Shown here: positions 1-6,464 of the stretch, in pieces
Position numbering within the stretch: the stretch's first letter is position 1
How the letters are laid out: the number at the start of each line of letters is the position of its first letter
NCBI GenBank assembly: GCA_023259575.1
Contig: JALRHN010000051.1
Location: 1 to 12,490 of the forward strand
From: Candidatus Kapaibacterium sp.
Lineage (GTDB): Bacteria > Bacteroidota > Ignavibacteria > Kapaibacteriales > UBA961
DNA length: 12,490 nucleotides
Reading direction: 5' to 3'
Made by a program: the position numbers and the translations under genes
Notes under the pieces: model-generated
Told to the model about the DNA's origin: nothing
What the model saw: the letters and a program-made list of their open reading frames with translations, nothing else
Databases searched by the model: none

Positions 1-902
1 AATATATTAATGCTTATAAAAAAGAAGGAATTGATATTTGGGGCATAACAGTTATAAATGAACCTCATGGAAATGGGAATAATTGGGAGAGTATGTTATT
101 TACTCCTTTAGAAATGACAACATTTGTTCAGACATATTTAGGACCTGTGTTTGAACAAAAAGGATTGAGAGATATAAAGATTTTGGGATATGATCAAAAT
201 AGGGCGGGATTAAAAGAATGGGTAGATACTATGTACAAAGATGAATCATCATCAAAGTATTTTGCAGGCACTGCAATACATTGGTATGAAAGTACATATG
301 ATTATTTCCCTAAAGCACTTCAATATGCATATAATAAGGCCCCAGATAAATATATTATTCAAACCGAAGCTTGTATCGATGCAGAAATTCCACACTGGAA
401 AGATGATGCTTGGTATTGGAGTGAAGAAGCAACTGATTGGGGTTATGATTGGGCTCCAGCACATGAAAAATATTTGCATCCTAAATATACGCCTGCCTTT
501 AGATATGCCCGCGATATAATAGGTTGCTTAAATAATAGAGTTCAAGGTTGGATAGATTGGAATATGGTATTGGATAAACAGGGCGGGCCTAATTGGTTCA
601 AAAATTGGTGTATTGCTCCAATTATAGCAGATACAGAACATGATGAAATTTATATAACACCTTTGTATTATATACTATCTCATTTTAGTAAGTTTATAAG
701 ACCAAATGCAATGATTATCAATGTGGATAATAAAGATGAATCTATAATGACAGTTGCTGCACTCAATCCTGATTCTTCAATTTCTTTAACAGTATTTAAT
801 CCAGAATCCAGATCAAAAAATCTTAAAGTACATCTACATAAACAAGATGTTTATGTTAAGATAAGTGGTAAAGCCTTACAAACAATTGTCTTTTCTAAAT
901 AA
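1..902 (+). CDS. Glycoside hydrolase family 30 (glucosylceramidase/beta-1,6-glucanase-like), 3' part
   Basis: The reading frame is open from the left edge (first full codon at base 3), so the 5' end, with any signal peptide and the start of the barrel, is missing; 299 residues are visible. The motif VINEP holds the likely acid/base Glu (codon 60-62) and IIQTEA the likely nucleophile Glu (codon 366-368). They lie 102 residues apart, close to the spacing in human glucocerebrosidase of the same clan A (beta/alpha)8 family. GWIDWNMVLD, a conserved late-barrel segment, follows, and the last ~85 residues fit the small beta-sandwich that closes GH30 proteins. Family members hydrolyse beta-1,6-glucans, glucosylceramide-type glucosides and, in other subfamilies, xylan; the exact substrate cannot be set from this fragment. 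The C-terminus has no T9SS sorting domain, so a periplasmic or lipoprotein location is inferred. The symporter gene follows after 12 bases, which suggests one operon. Family call firm, substrate uncertain. Confidence 0.9.
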   Translation, partial: YINAYKKEGIDIWGITVINEPHGNGNNWESMLFTPLEMTTFVQTYLGPVFEQKGLRDIKILGYDQNRAGLKEWVDTMYKDESSSKYFAGTAIHWYESTYDYFPKALQYAYNKAPDKYIIQTEACIDAEIPHWKDDAWYWSEEATDWGYDWAPAHEKYLHPKYTPAFRYARDIIGCLNNRVQGWIDWNMVLDKQGGPNWFKNWCIAPIIADTEHDEIYITPLYYILSHFSKFIRPNAMIINVDNKDESIMTVAALNPDSSISLTVFNPESRSKNLKVHLHKQDVYVKISGKALQTIVFSK

Positions 903-914
903 TGCAATAGTGCT

Positions 915-2345
915 ATGCTTCAAACAAATACTCAAACAAAAGATAGAGTTTCTTTTATTCAAAAAGCAGCATTTGGTTCAGGCCATTTGGTTAATAATTT
1001 ATTACCTGGATCTCTGGGTGTATTTTCATTTTTTTTACTAACTACATTTGGTATAGATCCATTTTTAGCAGGATTACTTGGAGGAATTCCTCGTATTTAT
1101 GATGCTCTTATAGATCCAATTATGGGGTATATATCAGATAATACTACTTCTAAATGGGGTAGAAGAAGACCCTATATCTTTATTGGAGCAATATTAAGTG
1201 GAATACTATTTGCAATATTATGGCAGCTGTATCCAGAAAATTCTCAAACATATAATTTTTGGTATTTTTTATGTTTTTCGATTTTGTTTTTAACAGGAAA
1301 TACAATTTTTGCAGCGCCATTGATAGGTTTAGGGTATGAAATGACATTTGACTACAATGAAAGAACACGATTAATGGGTTTTTCTCAAACTGTTAGTCAA
1401 TTTGCTTGGATGTTAGTACCATGGTTATGGGTGATGATTGCAAGTCCTGAATTATTTAGTAATCAAGGAGAGGGAGTAAGACATCTATCTATAGTTGTTG
1501 GAGCAATTTGTATGATTTTGGGGATTATGCCTGCTATCTTTTGTAAAGAAATTGATCAAGAAGCAGTCAAAAATAAAGATGATATCCAATGGAAAAATTT
1601 ATGGAGTAATCTTAAAAATTTATTTCTTTCAATGAAATTAATATCTAAAAATAAGCCGTTTATGAAATTGTGTGCAGCTACATTTTTAGTATTTAATGGA
1701 TTTCAAATGGTTGCATCATTTAGTTTTTTTATCATTTTGTTTTATTTATATAATGGAAATATAGAGCAAGCTGGAAATTGGCCAGCATGGTTTTCAACCA
1801 TAAGTGCTGTAGCAACCGCTTTTTTAGTAATTCCAATTATCACATGGATGTCTAATAAATTAGGTAAAAGAAAAGCATTTATCGTTTCGACATTTCTATC
1901 AATCATTGGATATATACTAAAGTGGTGGGGATTTTCTCCTGGAAATCCCTGGATGATGTTTATTCCTATTCCATTTTTATCATTTGGCCTAGGTGGCTTG
2001 TTTACATTAATGATGTCTATGACAGCAGATGTGTGTGATTTAGACGAATTGATAAATGGAATGCCAAGAAAAGAAGGCACTTATGGTGCAATATATTGGT
2101 GGATGGTAAAATTAGGACAAGGATTAGCTTTGGTTCTTGGAGGCTTAGTTCTTAAATATATTGGATTTCAAGGAGGCGCTCCTACTCAAACTGCAGAAAC
2201 AATAACGAATCTTCGTTTAGCTGATATTGCAATTCCTTCTCTTACTGCACTCTTAGCAATAATTGTAATGTGGAATTATGATTTAAGTGAAGAAAAAGCT
2301 GATGCCATAAAAGCTGAGTTAATCAAAAGAAGAGGCGAATTGTAA
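915..2345 (+). CDS. GPH-family (MFS) sugar:cation symporter
   Basis: This 476-residue polytopic inner-membrane protein has about 12 hydrophobic segments, the usual length for the glycoside-pentoside-hexuronide:cation symporter family (MFS_2). The N-terminal half carries the family signature: D63-A-L-I-D67-P68 followed by GYISD and KWGRRRPY (residues 80-87) between helices 2 and 3. The second half has the matching loop SNKLGKRKAF and the C-terminal signature TADVCDLDELINGMPRKEG, then a Trp-rich helix and the conserved Lys of YWWMVKLGQG. Members import mono- or oligosaccharides with H+ or Na+. Placed 12 bases after a GH30 gene, it probably takes up glucose, gentiobiose or other short products of that enzyme; the substrate is inferred from context only. 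ATG 915 is the natural start, since the first helix begins about 20 residues in. No Shine-Dalgarno sequence precedes it, as is usual in Bacteroidota. Confidence 0.9.
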   Translation: MLQTNTQTKDRVSFIQKAAFGSGHLVNNLLPGSLGVFSFFLLTTFGIDPFLAGLLGGIPRIYDALIDPIMGYISDNTTSKWGRRRPYIFIGAILSGILFAILWQLYPENSQTYNFWYFLCFSILFLTGNTIFAAPLIGLGYEMTFDYNERTRLMGFSQTVSQFAWMLVPWLWVMIASPELFSNQGEGVRHLSIVVGAICMILGIMPAIFCKEIDQEAVKNKDDIQWKNLWSNLKNLFLSMKLISKNKPFMKLCAATFLVFNGFQMVASFSFFIILFYLYNGNIEQAGNWPAWFSTISAVATAFLVIPIITWMSNKLGKRKAFIVSTFLSIIGYILKWWGFSPGNPWMMFIPIPFLSFGLGGLFTLMMSMTADVCDLDELINGMPRKEGTYGAIYWWMVKLGQGLALVLGGLVLKYIGFQGGAPTQTAETITNLRLADIAIPSLTALLAIIVMWNYDLSEEKADAIKAELIKRRGEL

Positions 2346-2370
2346 CTTTCTGTCAGCAAAAGTTTTTTTT
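2344..2370 (+). terminator. Weak candidate intrinsic terminator after the symporter gene
   Basis: AACTTT (2344-2349) can pair with AAAGTT (2359-2364). A one-base bulge, a TG/CA extension and a TCAG loop complete the hairpin, and a run of T to 2370 follows. The stem is AT-rich and begins inside the stop codon (2343-2345), so termination may be partial. It would separate the GH30/symporter pair from the T9SS gene at 2510. Confidence 0.4.
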
Positions 2371-2509
2371 ACCATGACTTTTCCTGTTTTTTCAATGGAA
2401 TTTTTTTTCATACAATTGTGTTCGAATAGTTACAATTTTTTAACTAGATTATCTTTTTTAATACGTTAATAATTCACAATCATTTTTATCAATTTTACCT
2501 ATAAGTAAT

Positions 2510-4069
2510 ATGAAAAGCTTTTTACTTTTATTCTCTTTGTTTTTTGCTTCGATTGCTTTATATGCTCAACCAAAAAATAATGCAGCTACACCTCCAACAC
2601 GTGGTGCGGCAGATGTAATTTCTATTTATGGAGGTGTTTATACAAATATCTCTGGTGTAAATTTTAATCCAAATTGGGGACAATCTGGTGCTGTAAATCC
2701 AGCTTATGATCCTGGTACCGGAGATGTAGTTTTAGCCTATACTAATTTTAATTATCAAGGAACAGGCTTTGAAGGCAATGCTCAAAATGCTTCAGAAATG
2801 GAATATGTTCATATTGATATTTGGACAAATAATGCAACAAATGTAAAATTCACACCTATCGATAATAGTGGTACTGGTGCTGGAGAAACATTGGTTGAAG
2901 TTCCCGTTAAGACTGGAGAATGGAATAGCGTTGACCTACCAAAAAGTGCTTTTACAGGCATGACTTGGAAATCAGTATTTCAATTAAAATTTGATTGTCA
3001 AGGTGGAACAAGTCCATCTGATATTTATCTAGACAATATCTATTTTTGGAAAAAACCAGCAGCCACTGGTGAAGATGCTACATTAAAAGATTTAAAAATT
3101 GATGGTACTACAATTCCTGGTTTTGCTCCTAGCGCATTAAAGTATTCATATGGCGTTCCAGGCGGTGGATCTGTTCCTCAAATTACTGTAGCTACTACAA
3201 ATGATGATAAAGCAACAGTAACAAAAATTACACAAGCAACTGCAGTTCCTGGTGATGCAACTATTCTTGTAACTGCTGGAAATGGAACAACAACTGCAAC
3301 GTATACTATTTCATATTTCTATAGTTCTCCAGAAAATCCTGCACCTACACCTACAAACAAAGAAGTTATTTCTCTTTATAGTGATGCATATACTAATGCC
3401 ACTGTAGATACATGGAATACATCTTGGAGTCAAGCAACTTTTGAAGCAACTACAATTAAAGGTAATGCTACATTGAAATATACCAATGTGGGATTTAATG
3501 GTATTGAAACTACAAGTAAACCAATCGATGCTTCTTCTATGAAATCATTACATATGGATGTTTGGACACCAAATATAACCGTGTTTAATGTTAAACTTGT
3601 TAGTTTTATGGGTGATGGCTTTGCTGGTGCAAATGGCGATTCAGAAGCAAATATTAATGCTAATTTAACTGCTTATAAATGGAATCACATTGAATTTCCA
3701 TTATCTGATTTTACAAATGCTGGCTTAAAAAGCTTAAAAGATTTAAATCAATTCATTTTTACTAGTACTCCATTTGGTTCAGGCATAGTGTATATTGATA
3801 ATATATATTTTGCTAATGATCAAGCTTCTGGTATTCAAGATAAAGCTGAGATGCAAAATTCTTTATATCCAAACCCAGTGAATCAAGGATCAATTCTGTA
3901 TACAAATGATGCTATAAGCAGCATTGAAGTATTCAATATTAATGGACAAAAAGTATTAGAAACTAAAGAATCATCCTTTAGCATTGCTGGTTTGATCCAA
4001 GGTATGTATACTGTGAAAATGTTTGATCAATCTGGCGCAATAAGTATTCAAAAACTTATTATTAGATAA
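2510..4069 (+). CDS. Secreted T9SS protein with tandem jelly-roll (CBM-like) domains
   Basis: This 519-residue protein has a clear signal peptide (hydrophobic core about residues 4-18, cleavage probably after Ala19 in LYAQ). Domain 1 (about 36-181) starts VISIYGGVYTN and ends with YLDNIYFWKKP. Domain 2 (about 284-436) starts VISLYSDAYTN and ends with YIDNIYFANDQ, so the two are copies of one module. Between them, about 188-270 (ATLKDLKIDGTTIPGF onward), lies a cadherin-like beta-sandwich of the kind found beside carbohydrate-active domains. Residues 451-519 (LYPNPV, IEVFNINGQKV, GMYTVKM, KLIIR end) form a type A T9SS sorting domain, so the protein crosses the outer membrane and is either anchored on the surface or released. 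The repeated module resembles the non-catalytic domain attached to GH16 laminarinase-like enzymes of Bacteroidota. No catalytic domain is present, so surface glycan binding is the best inference. The gene follows a GH30/symporter pair, which supports a role in beta-glucan capture. Confidence 0.85.
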   Translation: MKSFLLLFSLFFASIALYAQPKNNAATPPTRGAADVISIYGGVYTNISGVNFNPNWGQSGAVNPAYDPGTGDVVLAYTNFNYQGTGFEGNAQNASEMEYVHIDIWTNNATNVKFTPIDNSGTGAGETLVEVPVKTGEWNSVDLPKSAFTGMTWKSVFQLKFDCQGGTSPSDIYLDNIYFWKKPAATGEDATLKDLKIDGTTIPGFAPSALKYSYGVPGGGSVPQITVATTNDDKATVTKITQATAVPGDATILVTAGNGTTTATYTISYFYSSPENPAPTPTNKEVISLYSDAYTNATVDTWNTSWSQATFEATTIKGNATLKYTNVGFNGIETTSKPIDASSMKSLHMDVWTPNITVFNVKLVSFMGDGFAGANGDSEANINANLTAYKWNHIEFPLSDFTNAGLKSLKDLNQFIFTSTPFGSGIVYIDNIYFANDQASGIQDKAEMQNSLYPNPVNQGSILYTNDAISSIEVFNINGQKVLETKESSFSIAGLIQGMYTVKMFDQSGAISIQKLIIR

Positions 4070-4089
4070 TAAAGATATACGTATTTTTT

Positions 4090-4119
4090 AAAGCCCATTC
4101 TTTTAAGGATGGGCTTTTT
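4090..4119 (+). terminator. Intrinsic terminator of the T9SS CBM-like gene
   Basis: AAAGCCCATTC (4090-4100) and GGATGGGCTTT (4107-4117) form an 11-pair stem with one G-T pair and a six-base TTTTAA loop. The T-run continues the second arm to 4119 and the following bases are T-rich. It lies 20 bases after the stop codon at 4067-4069. This is the strongest hairpin seen in the window. Confidence 0.85.
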
Positions 4120-4138
4120 CTTTATTAATACTTTCTAT

Positions 4139-4423
4139 ATGCTAAATTCTAGATTAAAAAAGATTCTAATAAGTATTACCATAATACTTTTCATTCCTGT
4201 TTTTGGAAGATTATGTACAGATGATTTTCAATGGGCTTTGCCTGATTTTATTATCGGTGCAATGTTACTATACGGAACTGGTATTATCATAGACTTCATC
4301 CTTAGGAAAATTCAGAAAAAATCACATAGAATTGCATTATGCTGCTTTATATTATTACTTTTAGTATTTATTTGGGCTGAACTTGCGGTAGGTTTAATAG
4401 GTACGCCTTTTGCGGGAAATTGA
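4139..4423 (+). CDS. Small three-helix membrane protein, uncharacterised
   Basis: With the start set at ATG 4139 the protein has 94 residues. An in-frame ATG at 4109 lies inside the second arm of the upstream terminator hairpin, and the 10 residues it would add are probably an artefact. Three hydrophobic segments are visible at about 8-24, 36-56 and 64-88, separated by short polar loops; the loop FGRLCTDDFQWALPDF joins the first two and the basic loop RKIQKKSHR the second and third. The C-terminal WAELAVGLIGTPFAGN resembles the end of a family of small hypothetical membrane proteins in many bacteria, where the last helix is followed by a GxxG segment and a short polar tail; this is recalled similarity, not a search result. 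No function can be assigned. The DoxX-like gene follows 56 bases later on the same strand. Confidence 0.7.
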   Translation: MLNSRLKKILISITIILFIPVFGRLCTDDFQWALPDFIIGAMLLYGTGIIIDFILRKIQKKSHRIALCCFILLLLVFIWAELAVGLIGTPFAGN

Positions 4424-4454
4424 TTGTTCTCTCTTCCTTATTTTCATTAATTTG
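4424..4454 (+). promoter_or_regulatory. Candidate Bacteroidota-type promoter for the DoxX-like gene
   Basis: TTG at 4424-4426 and TAATTTG at 4448-4454 are 21 bases apart. They approximate the TTTG / TAnnTTTG boxes of the Bacteroidota primary sigma factor, although the second box is one base short. Transcription would start near 4461, leaving a leader of about 20 bases before ATG 4480. The call rests on pattern matching alone. Confidence 0.3.
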
Positions 4455-4479
4455 CATGCACACATAAGAGTATTTAAAC

Positions 4480-4878
4480 ATGAGTAAATTTTCAATAGCA
4501 TATTGGACATCAACCGGCGTTTTTTCTGCTATGATAGCATTAGATGGAATTGGTGGTATTACACATCAACAAGCTGGAATTGAAGCACTTCAACATTTGG
4601 GATATCCTGAATATCTGATGTCTATAACAGGAATAGCAAAACTCTTAGCTGTTATTGCTTTATTACAAACAAAATATCCCATTATCAAAGAATGGGCTTT
4701 TGCAGGACTTGCCTTTAATTTTATAGGCGCTTCTATGTCTCATTATTATATTCATGATGATATTGTAAAAACCATATTTCCCCTGGTTTTCTTAGCTATT
4801 ATGTATATACCATATTTTCTTTGGAAAAGGAAACAGATACTTGCTATTCAATATGATTTACCTTCTATTTCCCAATAG
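4480..4878 (+). CDS. DoxX-like family membrane protein
   Basis: A 132-residue integral membrane protein with four predicted helices at about 6-24, 45-63, 70-87 and 97-116. The layout matches DoxX-like (DoxX_2) proteins: a first helix with a polar LDGIGG exit, a loop with the family-like pattern LQHLGYPEYLMSITGIAK leading into helix 2, a third helix with FAGLAFNFIGASMSH, and a short basic C-terminal stretch (WKRKQ) that probably faces the cytoplasm. Members are common in Bacteroidota and poorly characterised. Some relatives take part in thiosulfate:quinone oxidoreductase complexes or redox stress responses, but nothing here shows such a role. It lies 56 bases after the small membrane protein gene, possibly as a separate transcript, given the promoter-like boxes in that gap. 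Confidence 0.8.
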   Translation: MSKFSIAYWTSTGVFSAMIALDGIGGITHQQAGIEALQHLGYPEYLMSITGIAKLLAVIALLQTKYPIIKEWAFAGLAFNFIGASMSHYYIHDDIVKTIFPLVFLAIMYIPYFLWKRKQILAIQYDLPSISQ

Positions 4879-5000
4879 AAATATTGAACCGTGCAAGCAG
4901 TTCATTCAGCAAAATCATTCTGAGAATTCATCTACTTTAATTTCTTATCAAAGATTGAATTTTGTAGAACTATAATCTGTTCTTGTACTTATGAAATCTG

Positions 5001-5008
5001 TATTTTTG
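5001..5008 (+). promoter_or_regulatory. Candidate -7 box upstream of the MOCOS-like gene
   Basis: TATTTTTG matches the Bacteroidota -7 consensus TAnnTTTG exactly and would give a leader of about 30 bases before ATG 5046. No TTTG box sits at the usual 19-21 base distance (the nearest TTG, 4983-4985, is only 15 bases away), so the call is weak. The rest of the 4879-5045 gap shows nothing else recognisable. Confidence 0.3.
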
Positions 5009-5045
5009 CCTTTCCAAAACATAAATTTCATTGATATTAACATTC

Positions 5046-6464
5046 ATGATTAAAGACTTAATCAATAGATTCACCAATAAAAAGCACGATTCAATATTAT
5101 CTCATGATGCTTTTTTTAATGAGTTAAGAGATAAAGAATATGCCCGATTAGATAAGAAAAGGCATATATATCTAGACTATACAGGTGGAAATCTGTATGC
5201 TGAATCACAATTGATGAAGCATCAGGATATGCTTAAAGACAATGTATTTGGAAATCCTCACTCTACAAATCCATCTTCGAAATTAGCTACTGATTTAACA
5301 GAGAATGCAAGAAAAAAGGTTATAGAATACTTTAATGCACAAGACTACTTTTGCATTTTTACACAGAATGCTTCTGGTGCTTTACAGATTGTTGGAGAAT
5401 GTTATCCTTTTGGATTGGATAGTCATTTTTTACTACTTGCTGATAATCATAATTCAGTTAATGGAATTCGAGAATATAGTAAAAGCAAAGGTGGTTCATT
5501 TAGTTATGTTCCTACTTATTATGATGATTTAACTATAGACGAACATCAACTGCTAGAATCATTGCAACAATATGATAATAAAAAACATAAGTTATTTGCT
5601 TATCCTGCTCAATCAAATGTTTCTGGGGTAAAGCATGATTTATCTTGGATAGCTAAAGCTCAAGAATATGGATGGGATGTCCTTTTAGATGCAGCCGCAT
5701 ATGTTCCATCAAATACACTTGATTTACAAAAAGTTTCTCCAGATTTTGTATCCGTTTCATTTTATAAAATATTTGGCTATCCCACAGGTTTAGGCTGTTT
5801 ATTAGTAAAGAAAAGCAAATTCAATACATTGCAAAAATGTTGGTTTGCCGGTGGCAATGTAACAATGGTAGCAGTTTTAGCCCCACATCATTTTCTGCAT
5901 GATAATCATGAACGATTTGAAAATGGAACAATAAATTATCTTGATATTCCAGCAATTACGATAGGATTGGATTTTATTGAATCCATTGGAATGAAGAGAA
6001 TAAATGAAAGGGTTCAATCTTTGATACATTATGCATACAAAGAATTAGAACATTTACAACATGATTCAGGTGTCAAACAGCTTCTTTTATATGGTCCAAA
6101 AGATAGATCTAAAACCGGCGGAACCCTAATCATGAGTTTTATTAATCCAGATGGATCAATAATACCATTTGAAACAATAGAGCAATTATCAAATAAAGTA
6201 ATGATATCACTTCGTTCTGGTTGTTTTTGTAATCCAGGAATAGATGAAATCTTTAATTGTGTTACTAATCAAGAATTAGAACAATTTTTCTCTGGTAGAA
6301 CCAGTGGAAATTATACAGATATGTTTAATTTTCTTCAAAAAATGCGAGGAGCTACCAGAATATCTTTAGGTATAGCAACAACTAAATCTGACATAGATAC
6401 TTTTATTGAATTTGTAAGGTCTTTAAAGAATAAAACCATACAAGGCTCATTTCCTTCACATTAA
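5046..6464 (+). CDS. Class V aminotransferase, molybdenum cofactor sulfurase (N-terminal domain)-like
   Basis: A 472-residue PLP-dependent enzyme of the cysteine desulfurase fold. ATG 5046 is preferred over an in-frame TTG at 5031, which would add five residues. Visible motifs in order: YLDYTGGNLY (42-51); FGNPHSTNPSS (68-78); TQNASGA (106-112, phosphate-binding loop); DNHNSVNG with His135 likely stacking on PLP; LLDAAAY with Asp215 facing the pyridine nitrogen; SFYKIFGYPTG with Lys241 as the Schiff-base lysine; and RSGCFCNPG with Cys393 and Cys395. By alignment to the SufS RTGHHC loop, Cys395 is the likely persulfide-forming Cys. These features, especially FGNPHS and CFCNPG, match the N-terminal domain of eukaryotic MOCOS/ABA3 rather than IscS or SufS. 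The C-terminal MOSC domain of those proteins is absent. Sulfur transfer from cysteine is the probable chemistry; the acceptor is unknown, and no molybdenum-cofactor or Suf genes are nearby. Confidence 0.85.
   Translation: MIKDLINRFTNKKHDSILSHDAFFNELRDKEYARLDKKRHIYLDYTGGNLYAESQLMKHQDMLKDNVFGNPHSTNPSSKLATDLTENARKKVIEYFNAQDYFCIFTQNASGALQIVGECYPFGLDSHFLLLADNHNSVNGIREYSKSKGGSFSYVPTYYDDLTIDEHQLLESLQQYDNKKHKLFAYPAQSNVSGVKHDLSWIAKAQEYGWDVLLDAAAYVPSNTLDLQKVSPDFVSVSFYKIFGYPTGLGCLLVKKSKFNTLQKCWFAGGNVTMVAVLAPHHFLHDNHERFENGTINYLDIPAITIGLDFIESIGMKRINERVQSLIHYAYKELEHLQHDSGVKQLLLYGPKDRSKTGGTLIMSFINPDGSIIPFETIEQLSNKVMISLRSGCFCNPGIDEIFNCVTNQELEQFFSGRTSGNYTDMFNFLQKMRGATRISLGIATTKSDIDTFIEFVRSLKNKTIQGSFPSH

Noticed and set aside
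241..519. Open frames on both strands (241-519 plus, 252-479 minus) inside the GH30 gene
   Set aside because: They overlap a frame with clear catalytic motifs and their own translations show no recognisable domain; they are shadows.
1742..2080. Minus-strand 112-residue open frame within the symporter gene
   Set aside because: It is antisense to a well-conserved GPH signature region and resembles no protein; it is a by-product of the codon use of the real gene.
2371..2509. Promoter for the T9SS CBM-like gene
   Set aside because: TATCTTTT at 2450-2457 is one base from the -7 consensus, but the nearest clear TTG (2416-2418) is 31 bases away, too far for a confident call.
4879..5045. Possible tRNA, small RNA or riboswitch in the gap before the MOCOS-like gene
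   Set aside because: Only short weak inverted matches (such as GAAC/GTTC near 4885-4902) were seen, with no cloverleaf, T-run or known aptamer core.
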